A stretch of DNA of 64,000 nucleotides from Candidatus Thioglobus sp. MED-G25 (GTDB taxonomy: Bacteria > Pseudomonadota > Gammaproteobacteria > Arenicellales > UBA868), in the NCBI GenBank assembly GCA_002456995.1, contig NTKC01000005.1, positions 33,492-97,491 on the forward strand, read 5' to 3'. Below the pieces are notes generated by a model. That model searched no databases. It saw nothing but the letters and a program-made list of their open reading frames with translations, and had not been told where the DNA came from. Of the stretch, positions 1 to 9,266 are shown in pieces. The translations under genes and the position numbers were made by a program. The stretch's first letter is position 1. Every line of letters starts with the position of its first letter.

Positions 1-1971
1 AAAGATTTGGCCGACAGGGCCGATTGTCGCCTCATCTGCGGGGACGAAACTACCGGTGTGTGCAAGGAGAACGATCAGGGCGGTCTGTCTCATATAGGTA
101 CTTTTCCCGCCCATGTTTGGTCCGGTAATCATCAACATCCGATTGTGTGAGTCCAGATCGAGATCATTGGCGATAAATGGTTCACCCTGGCTGTGTTCGA
201 CCACAGGATGGCGACCTGCTTTTATCTCCAACACAGGTTCAGAGGTTAGTCGAGGACGGCACAATCTAAGTTCTTCTGCTCGTCTTGCAAACGTATCCAG
301 AACGTCTAGTTCTGCGAGTGACTGTGCACCACGTTGTAGCCGCGATATAGCCGGCTGCAGTTGCGTTAATACCCGTTCGTAAAGCAGACGTTCACGGGCA
401 AGCCCTTTTTCTTTGGCGCTCAGCAATCTATCTTCAAATGACTTTAACTCGTCGGTCGAATAGCGTTCAACGTTTTTGAGCGTTTGCTTTCGGTGATAAT
501 GAGCCGGGGCATCATCAGATTGTGACCTTGGGATTTCTATGTAGTAACCGTGGACCCGATTGAATTTTACTTTCAGTCCGCGAATCGCTGAATTTTCTTG
601 CTCCTTTTGTTCGAACTCAAGCAAACGCGCGGTGCTCGAGGATTGCAATTCTCGAAACTCATCAAGCTCCGAGTCGAAGCCGGTACGGATCACTCCGCCA
701 TCACGTAATTGTGCCGGAGGTTCGTCGTCAATGGCCCGGTCTAGCAGTCCGAGAATTTCCGGTTCGGGACCTGCTATGCTGGCAATCTGTTTCAGTCGAT
801 CACTGTTGTAATTCTTAAGTCGATCGACCAGTTTCGGCAGCGCGCGGTAACCTTGCCTCAGCCTAACCAAGTCAAACGGCCGTGCTGAGCCTATGGCTAC
901 TCGAGACAGTATCCTCTCTAGATCACCGACTTGCCGGAGGCTCTCATAAATTTCAACTGTACGATGGCCGAGGAGTTCACCGACTGAGTCGTTCCTAATG
1001 TTAAGCTCGTTGCGATCTTTTATAGGTCGGGTTATCCAGCGACGGAGTTGTCGGCTGCCCATGCTGGTTGCACATCGATCAAAAAGATGAAGCAGCGAAT
1101 CGCTGCCGGTTCCGTGGGATTGTTCAACTTCTAAATTTCGTCGTGTTGAGGCGTCGAGCAGAACATGATTGGAGTAGCTTTCAATTTTTATGCCGTCAAC
1201 ATGTACCAGCGCATTTTCATGGACATCTTGTACGTATTGGACCAACGCGCCGGCAGCTGACGTTGCTGTCGGGTAATCACTGCAACCAAAAGCTTTCAGA
1301 TCATGAGTACCAAAGACTTCACATAAGCGTTGACTGGCACGGTTGAGATCATAATACCAAGCGGGGACCTTGCAGGAAGATATTGACTTTATCTGAGGGT
1401 ATAGAGCCGGATCTGCATCGTCTGGGTATAACAATTCAGCTGGTGCCATACGTTCGAGCTCGTTGTCCAATTCCGTGGTGTCTGGCAGGTCACAGGCGTA
1501 GAAACGCCCGCTTGAGACTTCCAATAGGGCCAAACCACATTTGGACCCGTTGACAAAAACTGCGGCAATGCTGTTTTCCTGACGTTCATCAAGTAGGTTC
1601 TCGTCGGTCAGTGTGCCCGGAGTGATAATGCGGACAACTTTTCGATCTACAGGACCTTTTCTTTTGTCGGGAACACCAACTTGCTCACAGATGGCGACAG
1701 GCTCTCGTTGGCGAAGCAGGCGAGCCAGGTACTGATCAACGCTGTGGGCCGGCACGCCGGCCATGGGAATGGGTTTACCTGCGGATTGGCCACGGGTTGT
1801 TAGCGTAATATCGAGCAGGCGAGATGCTTTCTCTGCGTCTGCATAGAATAGTTCGTAAAACTCGCCCATACGATAAAAAACAAGTGTATCGGGATGTAGT
1901 GACTTGATCTCCAGATACTGACGCATCATAGGCGTATGCGTGCTCCGAGTCAGGTCACTAACCTTTGTCAT
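1..1971 (-). CDS. mutS: DNA mismatch repair protein MutS (C-terminus cut by window edge)
   Basis: MutS recognises base mismatches and small loops in DNA and recruits MutL. Reading the minus strand from the ATG at 1971 gives the mismatch-binding N-terminus, with the [11 protein letters not shown] motif near residue 30. The lever/clamp region follows ([10 protein letters not shown]), then the start of the ABC ATPase with Walker [10 protein letters not shown] near residue 615, where E. coli MutS has it. About 657 codons are present without an interruption that I can see; roughly 200 C-terminal residues, including the Walker B region, lie beyond position 1. It starts 8 nt after the suhB stop and is probably cotranscribed with it. 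Family assignment is certain. Confidence 0.96.
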   Translation of the reverse strand, partial: MTKVSDLTRSTHTPMMRQYLEIKSLHPDTLVFYRMGEFYELFYADAEKASRLLDITLTTRGQSAGKPIPMAGVPAHSVDQYLARLLRQREPVAICEQVGVPDKRKGPVDRKVVRIITPGTLTDENLLDERQENSIAAVFVNGSKCGLALLEVSSGRFYACDLPDTTELDNELERMAPAELLYPDDADPALYPQIKSISSCKVPAWYYDLNRASQRLCEVFGTHDLKAFGCSDYPTATSAAGALVQYVQDVHENALVHVDGIKIESYSNHVLLDASTRRNLEVEQSHGTGSDSLLHLFDRCATSMGSRQLRRWITRPIKDRNELNIRNDSVGELLGHRTVEIYESLRQVGDLERILSRVAIGSARPFDLVRLRQGYRALPKLVDRLKNYNSDRLKQIASIAGPEPEILGLLDRAIDDEPPAQLRDGGVIRTGFDSELDEFRELQSSSTARLLEFEQKEQENSAIRGLKVKFNRVHGYYIEIPRSQSDDAPAHYHRKQTLKNVERYSTDELKSFEDRLLSAKEKGLARERLLYERVLTQLQPAISRLQRGAQSLAELDVLDTFARRAEELRLCRPRLTSEPVLEIKAGRHPVVEHSQGEPFIANDLDLDSHNRMLMITGPNMGGKSTYMRQTALIVLLAHTGSFVPADEATIGPVGQIF

Positions 1972-1979
1972 TGGCGTGT

Positions 1980-2753
1980 CTATGGGACTAAGGTTTTCAG
2001 CAACTCTTCAAAAATTCGAGGGTTACCTGCCGCCACATTTCCACTTTCAAGAAAATCCTGCCCGCCATCCGTGTCTGCCACCAAGCCACCAGCTTCACGA
2101 ATCAGCAGTGCCCCTGCTGCACAGTCCCATGGCTGTAATCCGAATTCCCAGAATCCATCGAGCCGTCCAGCTGCAACATAAGCAAGATCCAGTGCTGCCG
2201 AACCCGCTCGTCGAACACCGGAAGTTTTCATGGTTAGTTTCCGAAAAGTCTTCATCCAGCGGTCAAACTTGTCGAGTTCGCGGAAAGGGAATCCAGTGCC
2301 GAGTAGGCATTGTTCAAGTCGGCTAATTGAACTGACGCGTATTCGCCGATCGTTAAGTTGTGCTCCCTGGCCCCGACTCGATGTAAACAGCTCATTTCGC
2401 AGCGGATCATATACAACTCCATGTTCAATAGTTTGGCCGTGGAGTACGGCAATGGAGACAGAAAACTGGGGAAAGCCATGGAGAAAGTTAGTGGTACCGT
2501 CCAAAGGGTCGATAACCCAGGTGTAATCACCTCCTTCCCTTTTGCCACTTTCTTCGGCAAGGACGCCGTGCTCCGGATAGGCGGTGGTCAGAATCTCTAG
2601 TGCTGCTTCCTCCGCTTCGGTATCAGCCTGACTGACATAGTCGTTTCGGCCCTTGGCGGTTACTTCGAGGCGATCAAGCCGCCCGTAGTGCATTAAAATA
2701 ATACGTCCCGATTGTCGGACTGCTCGGATGGCTGTGTTGAGCATGGGGTGCAT
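1980..2753 (-). CDS. suhB: Inositol-1-monophosphatase family protein SuhB
   Basis: A 257-residue Mg2+-dependent phosphatase of the inositol monophosphatase family. SuhB hydrolyses inositol-1-phosphate and in E. coli also binds Nus factors for rRNA antitermination. The metal site is visible: Glu67 in LAEESG and Asp82/Asp85 in the [10 protein letters not shown] motif, plus the C-terminal WDCAAGALL metal/substrate motif. The frame is open further upstream to 2897, but I chose the ATG at 2753: it begins MHPMLN as in E. coli SuhB and has a GAAGGAAA ribosome binding site. It is divergent from trmJ, as in E. coli, but is followed by mutS, which is unusual. Confidence 0.95.
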   Translation of the reverse strand: MHPMLNTAIRAVRQSGRIILMHYGRLDRLEVTAKGRNDYVSQADTEAEEAALEILTTAYPEHGVLAEESGKREGGDYTWVIDPLDGTTNFLHGFPQFSVSIAVLHGQTIEHGVVYDPLRNELFTSSRGQGAQLNDRRIRVSSISRLEQCLLGTGFPFRELDKFDRWMKTFRKLTMKTSGVRRAGSAALDLAYVAAGRLDGFWEFGLQPWDCAAGALLIREAGGLVADTDGGQDFLESGNVAAGNPRIFEELLKTLVP

Positions 2754-2890
2754 GAATTGGTTTCCTTCGGTTGCTGACTGATTCCAGTACACAGCAATGC
2801 CGGCCATGAGAACCGATTGTTGCTGGTGCATACAGGATAACGGATTGTAACCTTGGCGGTATACGCCTTGAACAACAAAAGAGGTGGTAT

Positions 2891-3619
2891 ATGACACTCG
2901 AGCGCATAAGAATCGTTTTGGTGAACACGACTCATCCCGGCAACATCGGTGGCGCCGCCCGAGCGATGGCGAACATGGGGTTGAATCATCTTTATCTGGT
3001 TGGGCCGCAGAGGTTTCCGTCTACCGAGGCTACGGTTCGCGCGGCTGGCGCCGATCATCTACTCGAACGAGCAATAGTCTGTGAAAGTCTGGATGATGCA
3101 GTGGCCGACTGTGGGCTTGTGGTAGGCACGACCGCACGGCAACGTTCGGTAGGTTCGGTTGAGCTGCCTCCCAACGCTGTTATGAGCAAAGTACGAGAGC
3201 GGATTTCGACAGATCAAATAGCCTTCGTATTTGGTCGTGAGGCATCCGGCCTAACCAACCGTGAGCTTGAGCGTTGTCAGTATCATGTTCGAATTCCAGT
3301 GGAAGAGAGCTTTTCGTCAATTAATCTGGCGGCGGCAGTGATGATTGTAGTGTATGAACTTAAGAAAAATTTTGAACCACATACTCACGAGACTGAATTA
3401 GCTTCCGACCCCGAACAGCTGGCTACATCCTCAGAGGTTCAAGGGTTTTATAAACATATGGAAGATGTGCTGATTGAAACAGGGTTTCTAAGAACACCCT
3501 CCCAGAAACTGCTGCGTAAGGTAAAGCGTATATTCAGTCGTACACCGCTGCGCGAGGATGAGGTTAATATTCTGCGCGGTATATTGACATCTATACAGAG
3601 TTACCGCCGTAAGCATTAA
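2891..3619 (+). CDS. trmJ: tRNA (cytidine/uridine-2'-O-)-methyltransferase TrmJ
   Basis: A SPOUT-class methyltransferase that 2'-O-methylates nucleotide 32 in the anticodon loop of several tRNAs using S-adenosylmethionine. The protein is 242 residues, normal for the family. The N-terminal NIGGAARAMANMG motif and the two SAM-knot motifs FGREASGLTNREL (about residue 113) and IPVEESFSSINLA (about 135) are all present. The start has a GAGGTG ribosome binding site about 5 nt upstream. It is divergent from suhB across about 137 bp that must hold both promoters. In E. coli trmJ precedes iscRSUA; here only iscA follows. Confidence 0.96.
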   Translation: MTLERIRIVLVNTTHPGNIGGAARAMANMGLNHLYLVGPQRFPSTEATVRAAGADHLLERAIVCESLDDAVADCGLVVGTTARQRSVGSVELPPNAVMSKVRERISTDQIAFVFGREASGLTNRELERCQYHVRIPVEESFSSINLAAAVMIVVYELKKNFEPHTHETELASDPEQLATSSEVQGFYKHMEDVLIETGFLRTPSQKLLRKVKRIFSRTPLREDEVNILRGILTSIQSYRRKH

Positions 3620-3710
3620 GGACCATTGCACAGTCGGTGCGTGTTAAACTAGTGTCTATGGTGCAAGGAAGGTTTACAAGTCCCAAGCGAAAAGTGAACA
3701 GAATCAATCT

Positions 3711-4037
3711 ATGGCGATAACATTGACCGAAGCGGCTGCGGGGCGTGTGCGGGAGTATCTTAGCGCGCGTGGTTACGGCGAAGGACTTAGGCTGGGTGTT
3801 AAAACTACAGGTTGTTCTGGTCTAGCCTATGTCGTGGACTATGCCGATAAAATCGACGAAAAGGACAGTATCCACTCGAGCCAAGGAGTTAACGTCATCG
3901 TGGATAGTGACAGCATGAAGTACCTCGATGGTACGGAGATAGATTATCAGGTAGACGGGTTGTCAGCGGTTTTCAAGTTCAAAAACCCAAATTCAAAAGA
4001 CGAATGTGGCTGTGGCGAGAGCTTTACAGTCGACTGA
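3711..4037 (+). CDS. iscA: Iron-sulfur cluster assembly protein IscA
   Basis: An A-type carrier that holds and transfers Fe-S clusters to apoproteins. The 108-residue protein has the three conserved cysteines at 35, 99 and 101 (TTGCSGLAY and the C-terminal CGCGES), matching IscA spacing rather than the longer ErpA. It lies about 90 bp after trmJ and is closed by a strong terminator, so it looks monocistronic. The odd point is that iscR, iscS, iscU, hscBA and fdx are absent, although iscA keeps the trmJ-side position. Complex I and MtaB encoded in this window would be clients of such a system. Confidence 0.92.
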   Translation: MAITLTEAAAGRVREYLSARGYGEGLRLGVKTTGCSGLAYVVDYADKIDEKDSIHSSQGVNVIVDSDSMKYLDGTEIDYQVDGLSAVFKFKNPNSKDECGCGESFTVD

Positions 4038-4069
4038 CTCCAGTATCCCCTCAGAATGTTTTTAGTTGA

Positions 4070-4094
4070 GGGCGCCGCGGCGCCCTTTCTCTTT
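4070..4094 (+). terminator. Rho-independent terminator after iscA
   Basis: GGGCGC and GCGCCC arms around a four-base loop, followed directly by TTTCTCTTT. It lies 33 nt after the iscA stop and ends 14 nt before the mtaB start, so it separates the two transcripts. Confidence 0.85.
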
Positions 4095-4108
4095 ACGGTA
4101 TAGCTGCC

Positions 4109-5497
4109 ATGAAGACATTGGTTGAATCTACTGTGCCTCGCAGGTCAAGTGCGACTGGCCGCCGAGCGGCTGTGAAGACGCTAGGTTGTAAAATTAATGT
4201 TTACGAATCCAATATTATTTCTCAGCGGTTGATTCGTGATCACTGGACAATGGTGGATCCAAGTCAGGAAGCCGACTTGTATGTCATTAATTCCTGCACC
4301 GTAACTCGAGAAGCCGACCGCCAGACTCGTCAAGAGATACGACGGGTGCTACGGCGCAATCCCAGCGCTAAAGTTGTTGTAACAGGATGTTATGCACAAC
4401 TCGCCCCAAACGAGCTCACTGAAATAGACGGGGTTGATCTGGTCGTGGGGAACGATGCAAAATTTAACATCGCCGAGATATTGCGTACAAGCCAAGTAAG
4501 TGATTTGCGGGATCAGGCGGACAAGTATTCTGGCTATGCTCTGGGTGACGGCTCTTTCGCGCCGCCCGAATTGGTGACCCGTTATGATGGCCAGACAAGG
4601 GCTTTCGTTCAGGTGCAGCAGGGGTGTGATCACTCATGCACTTTTTGCGTCATTCATAAAGCACGCGGACCCAGTCGTTCATTTAAGGTTTCCGCCGTAC
4701 TTGAGCAGGTCGAGCAACTGATATCACAGGGGCACCGTGAAATTGTAATTTGTGGTATTGACCTGGGATCGTTTCGCATTTCAGAGGGAAAAAATCCGGC
4801 TGAAATTCAAGGTTCTGGACTGGTGAGTCTTCTCAAGAAAATAGATAACTTGAGGGGGGAGTTTAGGATTCGACTTAGCTCGATAGATCCCCATCATATT
4901 ACGGATGAACTGCTAGAACAATTATCGTCTGGCGGTAGATTTTGTCCTTATCTTCATGTGTCAATCCAAAGCGCCAATACATTGATTCTCAAACGTATGA
5001 AGCGGCGTTATAGTCGGGAACTATTGTACGAGCGTGTAACAAAAGCACATGAAAGGGTGCCAGAATTGGTAGTGGGTGCAGACCTTATGGTTGGATTTCC
5101 AACCGAATCGGATGAGCAGTTTCGGGATACCTTCAACGCAGTAAAAGATTTGCAAATCGTCTATCCGCATGTGTTTCCTTTTTCCGTTCGTGACGGTGCT
5201 CCCGCATCACGTATTCCTGCCCAGGTGCCTCGCGAAGTACAGCGTGAGCGCGCAAGCTCGATCCGGGCAGAGGGCGCTAAATGGCGCCATCGCGCACTGC
5301 GCTCGTGGCTTGGTCGATCAAGCGAGGTTCTGATTGAGCGTTCGTCGAACTCGTCGACACCTGCTTATAACGCACGTTTAGCCAACTATATGCCTGTTAA
5401 AGTAAATGTCCGCGTAGGTGACATTGGTCAACTTGTTAAAGTTAAAGTCATTGCTGTTCAAGCCGATACTTTGATTGCCGAGGTTATGTGTAGGTAA
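4109..5497 (+). CDS. mtaB: tRNA t6A37 methylthiotransferase MtaB
   Basis: A radical-SAM methylthiotransferase that converts t6A to ms2t6A at tRNA position 37. The order is an N-terminal UPF0004 domain with cysteines in KTLGCKIN, NSCTVT and VTGCYAQL, the radical-SAM cluster C173-x3-C177-x2-C180 (GCDHSCTFC), and a C-terminal TRAM domain (about residues 390-460). NSCTVTREAD followed by an Arg-rich stretch is typical of MtaB rather than MiaB or RimO. At 462 residues it is full length. The ATG at 4109 lies just after the iscA terminator, so its promoter must overlap or sit inside that short region. Confidence 0.9.
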   Translation: MKTLVESTVPRRSSATGRRAAVKTLGCKINVYESNIISQRLIRDHWTMVDPSQEADLYVINSCTVTREADRQTRQEIRRVLRRNPSAKVVVTGCYAQLAPNELTEIDGVDLVVGNDAKFNIAEILRTSQVSDLRDQADKYSGYALGDGSFAPPELVTRYDGQTRAFVQVQQGCDHSCTFCVIHKARGPSRSFKVSAVLEQVEQLISQGHREIVICGIDLGSFRISEGKNPAEIQGSGLVSLLKKIDNLRGEFRIRLSSIDPHHITDELLEQLSSGGRFCPYLHVSIQSANTLILKRMKRRYSRELLYERVTKAHERVPELVVGADLMVGFPTESDEQFRDTFNAVKDLQIVYPHVFPFSVRDGAPASRIPAQVPREVQRERASSIRAEGAKWRHRALRSWLGRSSEVLIERSSNSSTPAYNARLANYMPVKVNVRVGDIGQLVKVKVIAVQADTLIAEVMCR

Positions 5498-5633
5498 TAA
5501 AATTACAGGGCTACGCAGCGCTGGTAGTAAGCCCCGCTAACAACGTCTGGGTTTGTACTGTTTGTCGTAAAACTTGGATGGAAGTCCAATTTAGTCAGTT
5601 AACACAATGCACCTCACCAAACTGGAGTATTCA

Positions 5634-6062
5634 ATGAGTATTGAACAGACCCTGTCCATTATAAAACCTGATGCTGTTGGTAAGAATGTAATCGGCAAGA
5701 TTATGGATCGTTTTGAATCGGCAGGACTCAAGATTGTTGCCTGTCGAATGATGCATTTAAGTCGTGAACAGGCAGAAGTCTTTTATTCTGTGCATAAGGA
5801 TAAACCGTTTTACGGTGAACTGGTTGAGTACATGATTTCAGGTCCGGTTATCGTTCAGGTTTTAGAGGGCGAAGAGGCCATCCTGAGAAACCGCGACGTG
5901 ATGGGTGCCACCAATCCAGCAGAGGCTGCGCCTGGAACGATTCGTGCTGACTTCGCAGAGTCAGTACAGGCAAATGCTGTTCATGGGTCTGACGGGCCGA
6001 CTACAGCACAACAGGAGATCAGTTACTTTTTTGATCCAACTGACTTTTGCAGTCGTAATTGA
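5634..6062 (+). CDS. ndk: Nucleoside diphosphate kinase
   Basis: Transfers phosphate between nucleoside tri- and diphosphates through a phosphohistidine, balancing NTP pools. The 142-residue protein starts [14 protein letters not shown] and contains the catalytic His117 in NAVHGSD. After that motif the sequence is [13 protein letters not shown], where E. coli-type enzymes have the SVESAxxEIxFFF pattern, a mild divergence next to the active site. The frame is open upstream to 5607, but the ATG at 5634 has a GGAG site about 9 nt before it and gives the family N-terminus. rlmN follows after 6 nt, the common ndk-rlmN pair. Confidence 0.96.
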   Translation: MSIEQTLSIIKPDAVGKNVIGKIMDRFESAGLKIVACRMMHLSREQAEVFYSVHKDKPFYGELVEYMISGPVIVQVLEGEEAILRNRDVMGATNPAEAAPGTIRADFAESVQANAVHGSDGPTTAQQEISYFFDPTDFCSRN

Positions 6063-6068
6063 AATGTA

Positions 6069-7169
6069 ATGACAGTATCTGAGCGCCAAAACCTGATCGG
6101 TATGACTCGCATCGAGATGCAGAGTTTCTTCGTAAGTCTAGGCGTTCGTGAGTTTCATGCTCGCCAGGTGTTGCAATGGATCTATCAGCGCGGGATAACC
6201 GACTTTTCTCAGATGACCGATTTGAGCAAGGCTTTACGAGATCAGCTCCAGCAACTGGCGCAGATTACTGTTCCTGAAACAGTTACAGTCCAGCAATCGT
6301 CTGACAGTACTCGAAAATGGTTGTTGCGGTTTGAGGATGGTAACTGTATCGAGACGGTGTTCATTCCCGAACAAGACCGTGGAACGTTATGTGTGTCTGT
6401 CCAGGTGGGCTGCTCGCTTAACTGCACGTTCTGTGCCACTGCGAAGCAGGGATTTAGTCGAAATCTCACGACCGCCGAAATCATTGGTCAACTACTGACC
6501 GTTAAGACGGACTTGCAGGCACTCGGCTACGGGGACAGACCCATTACTAATGTTGTGTTGATGGGGATGGGCGAGCCTTTATTGAACTACGATGCGGTTG
6601 TTGCCGCGTTACACTTAATGCTGGATGACATATCTTTTGGAATGTCCCGTAGGCGAGTCACGTTAAGTACGGCGGGTATTGTCCCTGCGATGGAACGGCT
6701 TGCTTTGGATTGCCCCGTGAGCCTGGCCGTGTCTTTGCATGCAACAAATAACGACCTCCGAGACGAATTAGTTCCGCTGAATAGAAAATACCCGATAGAA
6801 CAGCTTTTGCAGGCCTGTCATCAATATGTAGCCGGTGAAAACAAACGTCATATCACTTTTGAATATGTAATGCTTAAGGGCATCAACGATTCAAAAGGAG
6901 AGGCGCAAATACTGGCTAGGTTATTGTCTGGATTACCAGCAAAAATCAATCTAATTCCATTCAATAAGTCGCCTGGAATAGAGTATGAATGCAGCGATCA
7001 AAGTACAATAGACGTTTTCCGGGAGGTTCTATTGTCCGCTGGTCTGATGACGATCACACGACGCACTCGGGGTGAAGATATTGAGGCTGCCTGTGGGCAG
7101 CTCGCCGGTCGTTTCGCTGATCGAACCCGAAGACGCTGGAAGTTTGAACAGGCGATTGCACAGTGTTGA
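6069..7169 (+). CDS. rlmN: Dual-specificity 23S rRNA/tRNA adenine C2-methyltransferase RlmN
   Basis: A radical-SAM enzyme that methylates C2 of A2503 in 23S rRNA and A37 of some tRNAs. The radical-SAM cysteines are C115, C119 and C122 (GCSLNCTFC). The [10 protein letters not shown] motif and the C-terminal DIEAACGQL segment with the second catalytic cysteine are present. Length is 366 residues, normal. It sits in ndk-rlmN-pilW-rodZ-hisS order, as in pseudomonads, and overlaps the pilW start by 7 nt. Confidence 0.96.
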   Translation: MTVSERQNLIGMTRIEMQSFFVSLGVREFHARQVLQWIYQRGITDFSQMTDLSKALRDQLQQLAQITVPETVTVQQSSDSTRKWLLRFEDGNCIETVFIPEQDRGTLCVSVQVGCSLNCTFCATAKQGFSRNLTTAEIIGQLLTVKTDLQALGYGDRPITNVVLMGMGEPLLNYDAVVAALHLMLDDISFGMSRRRVTLSTAGIVPAMERLALDCPVSLAVSLHATNNDLRDELVPLNRKYPIEQLLQACHQYVAGENKRHITFEYVMLKGINDSKGEAQILARLLSGLPAKINLIPFNKSPGIEYECSDQSTIDVFREVLLSAGLMTITRRTRGEDIEAACGQLAGRFADRTRRRWKFEQAIAQC

Positions 7170-7930
7170 AGTTAATCCCTGCAGTCTTAATCGTCATCCT
7201 CTCTCTCACAGGTTGTGTTACTGACAACCAGGGATCGAATAGATGGAGCGTGCCCCAACGAGTTGATCTCCATACTCGGCTGGGTGTTGCATACCTCCAA
7301 CAGGGACGTTTGGCTGCGGCACAGGAAGAGTTGGAATTTGCGTTGACGCTCGGTCCGGATGATTCCAGCGCCCACCACGCAATGGCCTTACTGAAGTTGC
7401 AACTCGGACACGCCGCATTGGCCCGTGAACATTATGAGCGTGCAATTGTTGCAGATCCAGGTAATTATCTGGTCAGGAATGATTTCGGCAGTCATCTATG
7501 CGCGTTGGGACTTCATTTGGAGGGTATAGACCAACTTACAATCGCGGTGAATGATCCGTTCAATTCCAGTCGACATATCAGCCATTATCGGATTGGCGTG
7601 TGCATGAATCTAAGTGGTCGACTAGAGAAGGCTTACGAGCATCTCGCCGAGGCTTTGCGAGCTCAGCCAGCAAGTGGCCCTGTGTTGTACGAGGCTGCTG
7701 CCGTGAGTTTTCGGTTGGGCCGACACCTTTCGGCGCGTGGTTTTCTGGAACGATATTTTGAACAAGGTAATCCTACCCCGGACAGTCTGTTACTGGCGGT
7801 AAATAACGAAAGAGAGCTTGGGTCTGACTCGCTAGTGCAGCACTATGCGTACCAGTTGCGTATGTCGTATCCTGATAGTCCACAAGCGGCTGAAGCAAAA
7901 CAACTGGTTTCAGGCGCTCAAGGTGGCTGA
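7163..7930 (+). CDS. pilW: Type IV pilus biogenesis/stability lipoprotein PilW (PilF)
   Basis: An outer-membrane-targeted lipoprotein that helps assemble the PilQ secretin of type IV pili. The signal peptide ends in the lipobox LTGC with acylated Cys18. The remainder (about residues 33-250) is tetratricopeptide repeats, including the typical [18 protein letters not shown]. The GTG start at 7163 overlaps rlmN by 7 nt. The name rests on the TPR lipoprotein architecture and the conserved rlmN-pilW-rodZ order. No other pilus gene is in the window. Confidence 0.9.
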   Translation: MLKLIPAVLIVILSLTGCVTDNQGSNRWSVPQRVDLHTRLGVAYLQQGRLAAAQEELEFALTLGPDDSSAHHAMALLKLQLGHAALAREHYERAIVADPGNYLVRNDFGSHLCALGLHLEGIDQLTIAVNDPFNSSRHISHYRIGVCMNLSGRLEKAYEHLAEALRAQPASGPVLYEAAAVSFRLGRHLSARGFLERYFEQGNPTPDSLLLAVNNERELGSDSLVQHYAYQLRMSYPDSPQAAEAKQLVSGAQGG

Positions 7931-7931
7931 A

Positions 7932-9260
7932 ATGGAGGCCAAGACCGTCGCCACACCCGGTGAACTTTTACGTGGTGCTCGCCAACTCTATGGCTGGAGC
8001 GTGGAGGAGGTCGCGGTTGAGCTTAATTTACTACCCTATATTATTCAGGCACTCGAAAACGACGATTACGACCAGTTAGCTGGATGGACGTATGTGGTTG
8101 GTTATTTGCGCAGCTATGGGAAACTCGTCAGTGTCAATGTCGAAAGTGCCATAAAGCAGCATGAAAAGATTTTACCACCCACTCAAGATGGACCGGGTAC
8201 CGTCACAGAAAATATCGCCCATCGTCAGCCAATTGCGATTCATTATCGTTGGGTAGTTACTGTCGTCGTGTTGATCGTTGTTGTCGGCGGACTTTATGGT
8301 GCCTATTTAAAGAGATCCGGTGACGTAGAGAGAATTGACCTAGCCAGCAACGAACTCAACGATGACCTGGCAAAAATTCAGAAGGAACCTGTTCCGGTCG
8401 ACCTGCAATCTAAGAAAATTGAAAAAGTTGAGTCGGTTTTGAATAATGATTCGACGACGCTTGTGGTAAGCACATCGTCGGTGACACAGAAGGAGAAATC
8501 TTCTGGAATAAAACTGGTTTCAGGATCTACTGTGACAGATGAGAAAAAGCTTAGCGACCCCGAGTCAACTGCTGGTTCAGGGGTAGACGAGTCGCGCGAG
8601 ACAGTGGCCGATGATTCAGTGGCGATGAACAACGTTCAAACCCGTTCCCAGGCGTCGACTTCTAAAACAATGTCCGTACGGCCGACAACGCCTGATCCAA
8701 CGCAAGATGTGGTTGTCAAGAAGAAAACGAGTCAAAAGCAGGTGCTACAAACCAATGTGACTTCGGAGCGGCCGGCAATCAACCCCGTTGCGGATGCACT
8801 GGTAAAGACAGGTTTTGTGGCGGAAGTAAAATTGCCAGAAGCAGAATCTACGCCTACCCGTAGTGGTGTATCCAGCACCTTAGAGACGCCAGTAGACGAA
8901 GTCAAAGTAAAGCAGAGCAAAGTCCTTGCAAGTCAGGAACCGGGTTCGAGCGGAGTCGTGACTCAGTCGAAACGCACAATCACTATTGCACTACAACGCG
9001 GAAGTCAGGTCATAGTTTACGACGGTCAGGGTGTCGAACTGCTTCGGCGTTATTTCCGACCAGGTAAAGTAGTCACGATATCTGGAAAGCCTCCATTTGA
9101 TGTTCGGTTGCGAGTGTCCGAAGGCGTTCGGGTGCTCTATAACGGCAAAGCGGTCAAGGTCCCAGTCCCAGGTAATGGCGGGCGAATTCGTTTTCAAGTT
9201 GGCATCACACAGATCGGCGGTCGGGATACTGTCATCGCAAACCAAGGTCGGGGAGAATAG
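7932..9260 (+). CDS. rodZ: Cytoskeletal/cell-shape protein RodZ
   Basis: RodZ links MreB filaments to the membrane to maintain rod shape. Residues 5-75 form the cytoplasmic helix-turn-helix domain (TPGELLRGARQLYGWSVEEV). One transmembrane helix follows at about 106-126 (VVTVVVLIVVVGGLYGAYL). Then comes a long Ser/Thr/Val/Lys-rich periplasmic linker and a C-terminal DUF4115 beta domain (about 355-430, VIVYDGQGVELLRRYF). The ATG at 7932 follows the pilW stop by 1 nt and gives 442 residues; a frame extension back to 7845 inside pilW is not believed. ispG, usually next, is missing. Confidence 0.93.
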   Translation: MEAKTVATPGELLRGARQLYGWSVEEVAVELNLLPYIIQALENDDYDQLAGWTYVVGYLRSYGKLVSVNVESAIKQHEKILPPTQDGPGTVTENIAHRQPIAIHYRWVVTVVVLIVVVGGLYGAYLKRSGDVERIDLASNELNDDLAKIQKEPVPVDLQSKKIEKVESVLNNDSTTLVVSTSSVTQKEKSSGIKLVSGSTVTDEKKLSDPESTAGSGVDESRETVADDSVAMNNVQTRSQASTSKTMSVRPTTPDPTQDVVVKKKTSQKQVLQTNVTSERPAINPVADALVKTGFVAEVKLPEAESTPTRSGVSSTLETPVDEVKVKQSKVLASQEPGSSGVVTQSKRTITIALQRGSQVIVYDGQGVELLRRYFRPGKVVTISGKPPFDVRLRVSEGVRVLYNGKAVKVPVPGNGGRIRFQVGITQIGGRDTVIANQGRGE

Positions 9261-9266
9261 CTCCAG

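Noticed and set aside
113..382. Plus-strand frame in mutS
   Set aside because: Opposite strand of a clear MutS coding frame including Walker A.
3626..3650. TTGCAC ... TAAACT as an iscA promoter
   Set aside because: Spacer is only 13 bp, too short for sigma-70; shifting the -10 to TAGTGT loses the consensus.
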